Positions 46,391 through 59,026 of a DNA stretch of 64,000 bases are shown here, in pieces. The DNA lies in NCBI GenBank assembly GCA_026874595.1, contig CM049313.1, positions 31,184,008 to 31,248,007 of the forward strand, written 5' to 3'. The notes under the pieces were generated by a model. The model was not told the origin of the DNA. It worked only from the letters and a program-made list of their open reading frames with translations, and did no database searches. The stretch comes from Sipunculus nudus. Taxonomy: Eukaryota; Annelida; Sipuncula; Golfingiida; Sipunculidae. Position numbers and translations under genes: made by a program. Within the stretch, counting starts at the first letter, position 1; each line of letters begins with the position of its first letter.

Positions 46391-48000
46391 GTATCCCAAG
46401 ACAAAGTCGGGGGATACTATGTTTTCATACCGGTCCCCCTGCCGCTGCCATCGCCGCCGCATATAAATCTTGTTGGTGCGTAACTCAAAAAATGTTTCAC
46501 GAATCTTTACCAAACTTGGTGTATGTATAGATATGGGTGAGAGGACGACGCCTATTTAAAATGAGGTCATTACCTTTACTAGGAGAGTGTCCTTGACCTT
46601 GAATAGGTCCAATTTTGGGGAAAATCACACAAATTCTTAAATATCTCAAGAAATCTTGCATGGATTGATCCCAAAATCAAGTTGATCGAAGATCATGGAT
46701 AGAGTTGTCATGTTCCAGAAACTGGTGGCACCACCTATTATTCTTTACTTGTTTTCGTGCCTTTTAATACTCCCAAAATTGCCACTTGACAGTTCTGTGA
46801 GCATTATAAGTCAAAAACTAATGGACAGTTTCTTTTATATTATGCATATACATAGATATGGGTTATGGGATGATGTTTATTTAAATTGGGGTCATGACCT
46901 TTCCTATTAGAGTGGCCTTGACCTTGAATATTGCCATATATGGTGAAAATTACACAAAATCAGTAATATCTCAATAAGGGATGCATGGATTGGTCCAAAA
47001 ATCAACTTGATTGAAGATCTTGGATAGTATTGTCATGTAAAGGAAACAGGTGGCGCCACCTGTTATTCTTTTACTAAATTTCATGCTGTTTAATACCCCC
47101 ATCATTGCCACTTAATAAACAGTACTGTGAGCATTATAATTCAAAAACTAATGGACAAATTTCTTTCATACTATGCATATACATAGACATGGGTTATGGA
47201 ATGATGTTTATCTAAATTGGGGTCATGACCTTTCCTATGAGAGTGGCCTTGACCTTGAATTCTGCCATATATGGTGAAAATTACACAAAATCAGTAATAT
47301 CTCAATAAGGGATGCATGGATTGGTCCAAAAATCAACTTGACTGAAGATCTTGGATAGTATTGTCATGTGCCGGAAACTGGTAGCGCCACCTGTTATTCT
47401 TTTACTTTTTTTCGTGCCGTTTAATACCCTCATAATTGCCATTTAACAGTACTGTGAGCATTATAAGTAAAAAATAAATGGACACATTTCTTTCATATTA
47501 TGCATATACATAGACATGGGTTATGGGATGATGTATATATAAACTGGGGTCATGACTTTTCCTATGAGAGAGGCCTTGACCTTGAATTTTGCCATATATG
47601 GTGAAAATCACACAAAATCATTAATATCTCAACAAGGGATGCATGGATTGGTCCAAAAATCAACTTGATCGAATATCTTGGATAGTATTGTCATGTACCA
47701 GAAACAGGTGGCACCACCTGTTATTCTTTTACTTGTTTTCATGCCATTTAATACCCCCATCATTGCCACTTAACAGTACTGTGAGCATTTTAAGTCAAAA
47801 ACTAATGGACACATTTCTTTCATATTATGCATATACATAGACATGGGTTATGGGATGATGTATATATATTGAAATTGGGGTCATGACCTTTTCTGAGAGT
47901 GACCTTTTCTATGAGTGTGGTCTGATATTAATTGTTGCTGAAGATTGGGGCCTATCACACAAAATAGACATAGACATGGGTTATGGGATGACGTTTATCT
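46391..48000 (+). repeat. Family D element with four-plus 325-331-bp tandem units
   Basis: Starts GTATCCCAAGAC after a T; the head is a diverged hairpin (GTATCCCAAGAC against GTCGGGGGATAC), followed by CTATG and a CCG-rich tract. Tandem units are marked by GGTGGCACCACC at 46724, GGTGGCGCCACC at 47049, GGTAGCGCCACC at 47380 and GGTGGCACCACC at 47707, spaced 325, 331 and 327 bp. Each unit holds GACCTTGAATATTGCC and ATTGCCACTTAACAGT. The right end is ill defined. Confidence 0.75.
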
Positions 48001-48179
48001 AGATTTGTAGATTTCATGTTATTACTTCTTTGCTATTACTTCTTTGCATTTACATACATATAGTAGCTCTTCTACATTGAAATATTTATTCATGGTAATT
48101 CATGTGTTACTTTTATGTGTGGGTATGCTGATCAGTGGATTGGTAAATGGAACCTGATACTCTGTTACAAAAGCTATTT

Positions 48180-49130
48180 TCATCGTCCATTAACTAGCCA
48201 TAAATTGTAACCGTTAGACCTAGAAAGTTAACTTCTAACTGTACATCCAGGGAAGCCCTGAGCAAATCTCTTTGGAAACCTTTAACTAGGTCCTGGTGAC
48301 CTATATTCTGCAAGCTACATGTCAAAAACATGATTTGGAGCACCCAGGCAGTTCATTAGGGCACAGATATCACCCAGACAGTCAGACAGGGCACAAATTG
48401 AATCTATAAGACCCAGAATCTTTAACATACCATCCAGGAGGCTCTTGGCAAATCACCTTGGAAACCTGAAACTAGTTCATGCTGATATTATGTGAGCTAC
48501 CAGCCAAAAACATGATTTTGAGCACCCAGACAGTCTGTCAGGGCACAAACATTAACTGTTAGACCTAAAACCTTTAAATGTAACATCCTGGGTGGTGCTT
48601 AATTGGCAAGTCTCCTCTGAATCCTGAAATTAGGTCACTGTGACCTATTCTCTGAGCCATATGAAAAATCATGAATTGAGCCTTGTAAAAGTCAGATGGG
48701 CACAAATCATAATCATTGGACGTAGAACCTTCTCAGTAAATGGTCTTCCACTTGGGGGGAATCCAGAAAGTAAATGGTCTTCCACTTGGGGGGAATCCAG
48801 AAAGTTGGTCACTATATCCTATATTTCCTGTGTTATGGAGTAAAACCTCAAAAGCCATATTTGTTCAGCACTAACAGAACCTAAATAGTAACCACATGAC
48901 CCAGAAAGTTCAGGTCCTGATAGGTTCTCCATGAAAACCAAATAATAGGTCACTGTGATCTATATGCTCCAAGTTATGCTGCAAAAACATAAGAATCCAT
49001 GTATCAGTGTGCTACAAAAAAGGGCACATATTGCAACTGAAATATTCTGGAACTTCTAACTTCATATGCTAAATATTCCAGATAGGTCCTTTGTGAAAAC
49101 AAAAAGTAGGTCAATATGAGTTATTGAATG
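48180..49130 (+). repeat. Diverged tandem units of about 150-200 bp
   Basis: Starts like GGGCACAAAT...TTAGACCTAGAA recur at about 48190, 48389, 48540, 48698, 48871 and 49022. Each is followed by GGAAACC...TAGGTC and CAAAAACAT phrases. These resemble the units in 16040-17400. Confidence 0.6.
48735..48802 (+). repeat. Perfect 34-bp tandem duplication
   Basis: Two identical units starting AGTAAATGGTCTTCCACTTG (48735 and 48769). The identity indicates a recent event within old repeats. Confidence 0.95.
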
Positions 49131-49605
49131 AAAGTAATTATCTATTTGGTAACAAGACATGATTTGTAAGTTCCAGTTAGTTTAAAGAGGCTCCATTTAG
49201 GGCTTTGCACTCACGACACGAATTCGTCATAGCTGATCAAAATGGAGAAGTTTATGGTAAATGCCTATAATCCTGTCTTACACCCAGTTCCCTTTTTAAC
49301 ATACAAGTTGCGAAGTCTTGACAGATATGTCAGATGCATGGTTTTCTAACAGAGTTAAATAAAATAAGACATGTTTGATAGGGATGTTTAATTCTCACTA
49401 CAAGTCAAGAATGATTTTGTAAATTTCACTTGCTGGTCCAGGTTGTTATGGAGCAAAAGGTTGAAATTAGCTAAGACATCTGTCAGTAAAATTTCATACA
49501 AAAGGCTGGGTAGTTCAGGAACTGCTGGATGGATTTTCATGAAATTTGGAATGTTAATTGATCTTGCATAACTTTGAATGCTACAGGAGACTTTCTATTT
49601 TAGGC

Positions 49606-49830
49606 AAACCTTTGAGCTTATTCAATGGTGTGGAGGTGGCCAGCCACTGTACGCGTAGGTTAACCCATATTATCTAAAAAAAAAACAGCAGGAGCAACCA
49701 TCACTAAATATTATGCAAACAACAATCATCTGTAAAACTGTGGGACAGAGCTAATTTGGGGGCTATCTGCATCAACCTAGCCTTTTAAAGGGAAAAGCAA
49801 AAAATAGCTTTTAAAATCCTTTTTTCTGAA
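49606..49830 (+). repeat. Family E head fragment
   Basis: AAACCTTTGAGCTTATTCAATGG followed by AACAGCAGGAGCAACCATCA and TTTTCTGAAACTGTC, matching 13597-13850 and 25941-26190. Confidence 0.7.
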
Positions 49831-50519
49831 ACTGTCTTGCCAATGGGGCCCAATCACCTGTAAAGCATGTTGAATTAACACAATAAATAGCGTCTTCTCT
49901 TGGTACCTGCCAAAGTATTGCCCTGAAACCATAGGCTTACTCCTGTACACAAGTGTTAAAAACATAGGACGGGGCACAATCACAGGTGTCAACATAAACA
50001 CAGCAGGTCAGACTGTGGGTATTGCCAAGCAGCCAGCAACACCTGTCAATCAGGAGATGCCCTAACTGACTTGGCAAATTAAAATGTAATACATGTGCAC
50101 GCTGGCTAAACATTGTGCCTTGTTGTTTCTCTGGGACTGGATACAAGGGCTGACACTGTGCATGTCATTTCAGCTGAGAACACTGGACCTTTTGTACAGA
50201 TCTGTTGCAACAGGTTCTACAATGAATTCACATTTGGCCCATGGACGTAATGTCCATACAGAGATATATCAGAGGACATGAAGGTCCATGTATATGTATG
50301 GACTAGTTTGAAATAACCCTTGTATGGGATCTGTAGTGCATGTGCAAAATCAAACCTCCAGTCCCGCAACCCTGTAAAACTTACGGTAAACAGAGAAATG
50401 TTGACTTTGTTTACTCACAAGGCAAGTCTGTAACAAGGTGTTAAACAGCCGTATGAAAGGTACTGAGACTGCATGTTGAGATGGGTTTTGCTTGAAAACT
50501 TTTATATAAAGAAATAATT
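49831..50519. other. Unassigned sequence
   Basis: No repeat or gene recognised. Overlapping frames on both strands (49777-50281) lack known motifs. Confidence 0.5.
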
Positions 50520-50832
50520 GTGTCCGCCAAAACAGAGTTTTGCGGATACTATGTTTTCAGTTGCATGCCGCCGGTTTCCAGAGAATTCCTCCATAACCAC
50601 TGGGCAGAATTTTTTTTAAAGTTCAGAATTATAAATGGGTCACATGTGAACTGCTGTGCTCTCATTTTTGGTTCACCTCTGACCTTTCCTCTCTGTTCAG
50701 TGTCCATTTGTGTGTCTGTTTCCACACATAAACCCACATATCTCAGGAACCGTTTGACCGATCAGGAAAAAATGAAGCCCTTGGATAGCTTTATAACATA
50801 CACAAAAATGGTGACACAAACTGCTACCATTT
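50520..50832 (+). repeat. Family C fragment with head hairpin
   Basis: Starts GTGTCCGCCAAAAC after a T; the second arm is GTTTTGCGG, then ATACTATG. The body (CATATCTCAGGAACCGTTTG) matches 28436-28560. Cut at 50833 by the next family A head. Confidence 0.75.
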
Positions 50833-52438
50833 TTAGCTCAGCTGACTATAAGTCATCTGAGCTATAGTTGTGGTCCATTGTCCGTCGTCCGTCCGTCTGT
50901 CCGTCCGTCCGTAGATGTGGCACGTTTTGAAACCGTAAGACCTAGGAATCCAAAACTCAGCATAGTGTTAGATGTCCCCAAGATCTCCTGCCAAGCCGAA
51001 AACTGGGTCTTTGCGACTTCGTTCCTTTGAGAAATTAAGGAAAACCTCAATTTTTTATTAAAATCCTATTTTCACACTTCAGGACTGCCTAATATCAAAA
51101 CCACTCATCTGTTTTTCCTCATATTTACCATAATTATTCCTCTATATAGTTCCTATGTACATGCCAGAAATTAAGTCTGTAAAGTATAAATTATTTAAGT
51201 TATGGGCCCAAACATAATGGACTTTGTAAAAAATCAGAAAAAATAATAACTCACTTAACATGAAAAATTTTGAAACTAGAGTCTATTTTCTCAAGTATAT
51301 AACTATGTTTAATTAAGATTCAATTGTTTACCCAAAATTAGATCTGAATTTTGTAAATTTTTTAAGTTATTAGCATAAAAAAAAATCAGTACCTTAAATT
51401 TTGCCCAACTTTGACCATGGCACGTTTTTTTCCTGTAAGCACCATTGATTTAATTTTCACAGCATGTAAACATAAATATTTAGTTTGTCTAAATCTGAAA
51501 TTTGAAAATAAAAGCTTGAAAATTAAGCTAGTTATTGATTTTTTTTTCTGTAGTCACTTGCTTTGATTGCAGATGCAGGGTCCCACTCCAGGTCACTGGA
51601 AGTCAGCTATGCCAGGGTTTCTGATTTGTTACAGCCACTGGGGGAGATCCCCTGCTGTGACAGGTGTACAGTTATTCTCATATCATCTAATGTATATATC
51701 AATATATATCTAATATCAATCTAAATCAAGTATTATTTTTAGATATTTATTGTTTTGCAGATTTAAAAGATCTATTTTTGTGGTAAAAAATAAATAAACA
51801 TTTGTATGCATGATGTGGTGTTATCTGACAAGATTGAGATTTATGATGATGCAATTGAGAATTATGAATCAACTTTTATATTCAGATATATATGTTATAT
51901 TGGAAATGTATAGAAAAATAAACTTAAAGTAGAAAATAATTGATGTGATAAAAAAATGAGGATTTAATACAAACATTTGTTCGTTATTTTCCTGCCTCAG
52001 CAGAATTTGAGATCAGGCTTTGTTTGCCCTGTTTTATGTTGTTAATCAGCTATATTTCAACTGTATACATTTCATAAAAAAATACATATATATTTAATAA
52101 TATATATTATACAAAAAAAATAGATGCAATTGAACAAATGAGTAAACTACTGAAATGTCAACAGTTAATCGAAAAACCAACTAATGATCATGGTAATAGT
52201 ACAGATCATTTGTTCACAAACTGCTCACATGCTTTAGTTCAACACAAGGAAACACATGGTCAGGTCACAAAATATTTTTTGTAACAATTTCTTGCTCATC
52301 AATACAAACCAATCATATAAACCAACCATGGCCTTTATTACCTCTTCCTCTTACACTTTATCTCCATTAGATATTATTTTAGATTTTTACCTTCAAGGTA
52401 AACGTCAGCTGAGCACAGTGACCCATAGGTCCCTTGTT
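50833..52438 (+). repeat. Family A element, complete copy (1.6 kb)
   Basis: The head hairpin is at 50833-50867, followed by GTCCGTCCGTCTGTCCGTCC. The body runs to 51690, then joins the 3' part that matches 23740-24969. The tail is GTCAGCTGAGCACAGTGACCCATAGGTCCCTTGTT at 52404-52438. The inverted repeat pairs GCTCAGCTGA with TCAGCTGAGC. Confidence 0.8.
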
Positions 52439-54145
52439 TCACACCATCCATCTGTTAGTCTGCCTTGGGTTAGCTTATTTTATGGCAGGTGGCGCCACCT
52501 ACACTCACTTTCACACTGCAGACATCCATGCTAATATCTCCAGACTGGTTTGACGTATCTTCCTAAATATTTGCATGTGTTTGGATATCTCATAGCTCTT
52601 TATTACAAACAAAACTGGTGGCACCACCTGCAACCATTTTTGCACAGCATCCATCAGTTTGTCTGCTTTGGGAAAAAATCACTCATATTTCAGCAGTGGT
52701 TTGACTTTTCCACCTGAAATTTTGCATGTGTATACATCTTGGATAGTATCTAATTCAAATAATAGGTGGTGCCACCTACAACCATGTTTACATGGCAGAC
52801 ATCCATGCTAATATGTAACACATCTAACTCTATTTCCCCTTGCCACTCAATCCATGCCTCACTCTACCCATCCTACTCTGACTTTGGTGTATACATGTAG
52901 TCGCTTGTTGACTACCTGTTTTCTATTTCTAGAAACAAGCTTTCTCATGTTTATTCAAATGGTTCCAGTTTGATGAATTTATGCCGAGTTACAGCAAGTA
53001 AATGTGTCATTAGCTAAAAAAGCATACTGAGATTACAATCTCAGAAACAGCAGCAGCTAGCATCACCATTATGCAAATTTTGGTCAAATGACTCATATTA
53101 GAAAAAGAGGTATTTTTAGCGCCACCTGCATCAACCTGGTCATCTTACCTGGTCATCCAACTTTTGAAGTTTAAACCATTATATCTCAGGAACAGCAGGA
53201 CCTAGCATCACCAAATTTGATGCAGAAATAAGTCACTTGTCAGTTGTTGTGTGATTGAGCTTTGTGTAGCACAATTTGCCTCGACTTATATTTAATAGGG
53301 GAAAAGCTAGTAAACCTTTGAAATTCTTCTTCTTCAAAATCATGCAGTCAAATAGTTTAATACTTTACAAAAATTATCCTAGAGATGACCCCTTTTTCAG
53401 CTTGAAAAAGCCAAAGTCTTTCAGTTGGTGTCAACAGATTTTGTCTGTATCAATAAATAGCTTGGCAGGCTGCCATCTATTTCAGATTTGGCAACAGGCC
53501 AAGTTTCAGTCTGTATCTATTTATAGCTTTTACAGACTGCCAACTGTATCATTTTTGGTAATGGGCAAACAGTTCAGTCAGTCTGTAAACCACACCTGGC
53601 ACATTAGCTATGCTTTACTAGGGGGACAACTGTCTTGGTCAGCTGAGCTTGTTCAGCTGAGTGCACCAAGTTTGATGAATTGGCCTGAAATTTTGGCATG
53701 TCCATGCATCTTTGATGGCAGTCTCATGCACAAGACTGGTGTCACTACAAACAATGATTTTGCAGAGGGTATGACCGTGCTTATTTCTCAGGAGGGATTT
53801 TATATATCAGCCTGACATTGTACATGTATGTACATCTCGGATAGTTTTGTTAAATACAAGACCTGTGGTGCCACCTACAATATTATTTGTTCAGTGTATG
53901 TGCCTGCTTATTTCTCAACAGTTATTTGACATATCAGCCTGAAATTGTGCATGGCCATACATCTCAGATAGCTTTGTCATATACATAACTGGTGGCGCCA
54001 TCTACAACTGTTTTTGCATTGCAGCCATCTGAGCTAATAACTCAAGTGTAGTTTGACATATCTGCCTCAAATTCTGGATGTCCATGCATGCATACATCTT
54101 TGATGGCTTTCTTGTACACCATACTGGTTGCACCACCTGCAATCA
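52439..54145 (+). repeat. Family C and E units, mixed
   Basis: Bases 52439-52920 match 28880-29380, with GGTGGCGCCACC at 52488. Bases 52925-53440 match the family E units of 26200-26900. Bases 53440-53620 resemble 27440-27800. Bases 53660-54145 hold further C-type units with ACTGGTGGCGCCATCT at 53990. The 179-codon frame at 53276-53815 crosses several of these blocks and has no motif, so it is taken as chance. Confidence 0.65.
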
Positions 54146-55740
54146 TTAGCTCAGCTGACTGTAAGTCATCTCAGTTATAGCGATGGTCCTTTGTCCATGT
54201 TGTCCCGCTGGACATCCATTAAAAAGTCACTTTTGAAACTGTTAGACACTTAGGTGTCTCCTAGTTCTCCTACCTACTGGCGACTACCTACTACTGACTG
54301 CCCACTGTTAAGCACATCTTTTTCTGCATACATTTACTATGCACATACCAAAAATTAGGACATAATTGCGTAAATTGTTGAAGTTATGGGCCAAAACATA
54401 ATGCACTATGTCAAAAATCAGGAAAAATATATTTCTCACTTATCTTTTTCAAGCATATAACCTAATTTTATTTAGTATTAATTCTATACTAGAAATTAGA
54501 TAAAAAGTTTGTAATTTTTTTAATGTTATAAGCATAAATGTAAAATCATTACCTTAAATTTTGGCCAGATTGACCATGGCACTTTTTTCCGTGTAAGCAC
54601 TGTTGATTTAATTTCACAGCATATACAAATAAAGATTTAAGCTTTTAAAATATGAAATTTCAAAGGAATTGATCAGAAAGAATAGCTTTTTATTTAAGTT
54701 TTCATACACCATGTCAAGTGGTCTGCTGTGAGTGATGCAGCCCTCACCTATGTGAAGTGACGTGTTTGGCTCCAGGCAGTTCCTTTAGCTCAGCTTCACT
54801 GAGCTTCCCCTCTGCCCTTCCTCCTCCCCTCATTGACAGGATGCATAAACTAGATAATTGTTATTATTTTTTATATTTAATTCATTCTTACTCTAGACTT
54901 TTGCTTCATTTTGGATTTTGTATTGTATCTCCATTGGTTATAATGATTAAAACACACATTGAATTCTGTCCTTACAGTGATATACTGCTATAAAAGTGTG
55001 GATGTTCATTATATGATGAATCCCTTTTTCAAAAGAGTAAAAACTTTGTTCTTTTACAACATGAGTGAAATTGAATATTAATTTCAGTATCAAATTATAG
55101 TTCAGATAATAATAAATAGCATGATAAAATTGTTTCTACCTCATCCCACTAACAATGTGTATACCTGACTTAAAAAGGGAATTTTTAATCAAATTTACTG
55201 ACTCTTTTAATTTAGTTAAAAAAATTAAGCAATTTAGTGTAAACTCCTAAGTATAACTCTTTTTGTAATAGTGATCCCAGTAATAATCTTGAAGATACCA
55301 TGTTGTAGGATTATTTTTTTAAGTAATATTTAAGTTATGGACTCAAACATAATGCACTTTGTCAAAAATAATGAAAAATATGTAATCATTTAACTTGATA
55401 ATTGTTGAAGCTATAGAGAGTCTATTTCAAGCATATAACTATATATAATTTAGTTCTTATTGTAAACCAGAAATAGATCAAAATCTTTAAACTTTTTTAG
55501 TTATTAGCATAAATGTAAGTTTATTACATTAAATTTTGCCCAACTTTGACCATGGCACATTTTTTTTCCAGTGAGCACTGTTGATTCAATTTCATATGAT
55601 GGATTGATAAGGTTTTCAGCTTTTATAATCTTATAATTGAAAGCAATTGTTAAAAAACTGTAGCTTGTATAAAGTTTTTGAAAACCAAGTAAAGTATTCT
55701 TTACAGCAAGCCAACCAATGCAGTGCAAAGGGTTGTAGTG
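54146..55740 (+). repeat. Family A element, diverged
   Basis: Head at 54146-54180 (TTAGCTCAGCTGACTGTAAG), then body modules at 54240-54610, 54640-55290 and a second partial body at 55300-55600. Tail not found. Confidence 0.7.
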
Positions 55741-56017
55741 AATGAACCAGGATGGCCCAGATGTACATATATAATTTTATACATAATTTTTTTCTGTTTT
55801 TGAGACCATCAAATTACAGCAGTTATGTCAGTTTCTCAGTTGTGGTTTAATCCAGTGAAACCTGTTGTGTGTATTGATTATGTTTTCTTCAGTGCCTGAA
55901 GACTGGTGGCACCACCTATATTTTTTCTATTTTTTATGCATTTTTTCTTTATTTTGTGGCTTCCAAATTATATTGATACTATCAGATTCATCAGTGTCCT
56001 GAAACCTTTTGTGTTTA
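55741..56017 (+). repeat. 330-bp-type unit
   Basis: Matches 29580-29727 and 16640-16720, with CTGGTGGCACCACCT at about 55902. Confidence 0.65.
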
Positions 56018-56827
56018 TTAGGGCCCGGCTTGAATAAACGGATGCCTTATATTAATCTCCCTGTCTGTCTGTTTGTCTTTCTGTATGTCCATCAAATTTG
56101 TTTCCCAATGATAACTCCAGTTTGGATTGATATATGGATTTTAAACTTTACTTATAAATGGCTCACCCCTAATGCAAGAACCCTATTGATTTTTGGATCA
56201 TGAGGTCAAAGGTGAAGGTCATGTACTAGACCCACTCATTAAGAAAGATTGTGGATGCATTTTAAGACAAACATTTTATCTCGAACCTTCCATCTTGCAC
56301 ACATAGAGCTGCTGTCCAGCCAATAGGGGAAGAACCTTTATGATTATGGGGTCACAAGGTCAAGGTCACAGGGGCCATCTGTCCTCATATTTGTTTTTTT
56401 TTACGATAACTCTATAGTTTGGATTGACATATTGGTTTCAATCTTGACTTACATATAACCCACCAATATTGTAAAAACCCTTTTCCCTTTTGGGTCATGA
56501 GATCAAAGGTCAAGGTCACTGGACCCACTTCTTAAGAAAGATTGTGGGTGCATTAAAGCCAAACTGGTCTTCACAAACCTTGTCTTCCACCTGTGGCTCA
56601 CCTGCCAATAGGGGAAGTTTTTTTTTTTTGTTTTTTTTTTTTGGGGGGGGGGGGGGGGTCATTAGGTCAGTGGTCAAGGTCAAAGGACCCATCCACTTAC
56701 AAATTAGTTTATAGATGATAACTCCAGTTTGGGTAGACAGGTTTGCTTCAAACTGATCACAGGCCCCATATTTTGAAAAAGCTAAAACCTATCCTCATAG
56801 ATAAATTCAGCTGTGCGTTGAGACCTG
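56018..56827 (+). repeat. Family B repeat, nearly complete
   Basis: The head TTAGGGCCCGGCTTGAATAA is followed by a CTGTCTGTCTG tract. Units have GGTCAAAGGTCAAGGTCAC at about 56500. A poly-T run precedes a G tract (56643-56658). The tail CAGCTGTGCGTTGAGACC...GGGTCCCTG ends at about 56827, and family A body follows with no gap. This copy shows the intact form of the site split by the gypsy element at 29784. Confidence 0.75.
56643..56658 (+). repeat. Poly-G tract (16 G)
   Basis: Lies in family B directly after a T-rich run interrupted by one G. Other copies of B lack it. Confidence 0.9.
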
Positions 56828-58009
56828 TGGGTCCCTGTAAGTACTGTTGATTTAATTTTTGCAGCAAGTACACATAAGTTTTTAATCAGTTTAAATATGA
56901 AATTTGAAAATTAAAGCTAATTAGGCTAATTATTTATTTTTTGGAGGGTTTTTTGTATTCACTTGCATTGTCAGGCTGCAGGCAGCCCACTTCAGATCAC
57001 TGGAGGTCAGCTATACTAGGGTACCTGATTTGCAATGGGTCACCAGGAAGGGGAGATCCCCTGCTGTCACAGGTGTACAGCTGTATTCATATCAATCCCC
57101 CCCCCCCCACAAGTGTCATGCAGTAATTGTTATTGTTTGAACTGTATTTCCTTAATTGTACTGCTGTTTCCACTCCATTATACAAAGGATTTCTTGAAAC
57201 AGTAATTCAAGGAGTAATCCAGAAGGTGCCATGTTGATGGTAATGTAGCATTTTTAAAGAAATTAATTTTCTTTTAAATAATTTTAACAAATTAATATAT
57301 AATTATACCCACCAGTATGCATAAATTGGTAATATATGAGCCAAAGTATTGTGAATAAAGCCACAATGTAGAATTGTGAATTTTGATTCAAGTTTTATTT
57401 TAAGACATTTATTGTTTTGCAGATTTATAAGATATATTTTTGTGGTGAAAAAAAAATACATTTGTATGCATAATGTGGTGTTATCTGACAAAATTAGGGA
57501 TATAATGATAATACAATTAAGAATTGTGGATCAAATTATATATTCAGATATATATGTTATATTTGAAATGTATGAAAATAATAAATTTGAAAAAAAAATT
57601 TATGTTATAAAAAGTGAGGATCTAATGCAAATATTCCCTGCCTCAGCAGAATGGAAAAAAGGGATTGAATCTTACCTGTATGTATATGCAGAGGTGTTGT
57701 AATTCCCATCATTCCCCTTCCCCTGCCATTGAGTCCTTGCACCTGGGCACTGGGGACATTAATTAATTATTGCAACTGTATACAATTTTTGAAATACATT
57801 ATATAAAAGCTATTCCTTACTCATCAATACAAACCTAGCATATCATCCAAGCATGGCCTATGTTACTCATCAATACAAATTACCTAGCATATCATCCAAG
57901 CATGGCCTATGTTACTTTATCCTCTCAGACATCTACATTTGTTATCATTTTAGGTCTTTACTTTCAAGGTCACCTTCAGCTGAGCACTGTGACCCATGGG
58001 TCCCTGGTT
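56828..58009 (+). repeat. Family A element, headless
   Basis: Body from GTAAGTACTGTTGATTTAAT; poly-C at 57097-57108. It has the uninterrupted version (57241-57275) of the site occupied at 21043-23610. The tail is TCAGCTGAGCACTGTGACC, then CATGGGTCCCTGGTT (57977-58010). Confidence 0.8.
57817..57911 (+). repeat. 46/49-bp tandem duplication
   Basis: TTACTCATCAATACAAA...CCAAGCATGGCCTATG occurs twice (57817-57862, 57863-57911), the second with a 3-bp TTA insertion. Confidence 0.9.
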
Positions 58010-58749
58010 AATTGACTTTTAAAAGATAAATATATGATAAAATATTAGCTTCTAACACAAGTACTGATTGACACATTTTAAGGTTTAGTAATGGCATTAA
58101 GACACCTAGTGAAAAACAATCCTGTTTTTATTGGTAGAATTAAATGCAAGTGTTCTGCAAGCTGTATATTAATTATACAGCTGTATATTTTACTATGTTC
58201 AGTGTGATAAATTATACATAAAGCCATGAGAGGAGGTACTTCGAGCAATGATTTAACTGTTTTGAATTTGTTATTTCTTGAATTTTTTATTACATTCATG
58301 TTCTAAATGATATCCTTTAAAAATGATAATGAAATATAACTTGCAATTTGGTGTATATATTGGGGCATTTCATTCATATTTCTTAAGGCTTCCTACCATA
58401 AAGCCAGTACACTCAATCAGGTTTATTGGGAAAACTTTTCTAGAATTCAATTTTTTAGCTCATTTGGTCATATATGTAAACTGTTTTTAGAATTATTGAT
58501 TACATTTACACATTTTTGTTGATCAGATATATCCTTTCATATAACTCTTAGGCCAGGTACATCATGTTTTTTCCTTCTTGCATTATTACATAGTACAATA
58601 TATACTTATCAGATTTAGTATAAGCTCATTTGAAACTGGAAAATTTTAATTTTTTTATAGCATTATATTTCAGTTAACAAATTAAAAGTGTATTTTTATA
58701 CTATAGCTAATCTCCACTTTCTTCTTTATATTCTATAATTTACAGGGTT
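58010..58749. other. Unassigned AT-rich sequence
   Basis: Nothing recognised. The minus frame at 58078-58299 has no known motif. Confidence 0.5.
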
Positions 58750-58901
58750 TTATATATTCCCAGTGGAGTGGACATATTATGCTCATATTACTGCCACAGT
58801 AGTCCATAAAAGTGCAAAATATTAGTTCGACAAACATATATTTAGTATTTGATTATCCCCACATAGCATGGCCATTTAAAGCCATTTAAGCTTTTTAAAT
58901 G

Positions 58902-58944
<43 letters not shown>

Positions 58945-59026
58945 AATAGAAATATGTATATTTTGCATTAGCTCAAACTCCACAAAATTCAGCTGAGTGC
59001 TGTACATGACCCATTGGTCCCTTGAT
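58750..59026 (+). repeat. Family A tail fragment with (AT)n
   Basis: Matches 38060-38263 and 40482-40620. (AT)n at 58905-58941. The tail is TCAGCTGAGTGCTGTACATG, then ACCCATTGGTCCCTTG at 58989-59024. Confidence 0.7.

Noticed and set aside
53276-53815. 179-codon open frame as a gene
   Set aside because: It crosses several repeat units of families E and C, has no motif, and resembles a chance frame in repeats.
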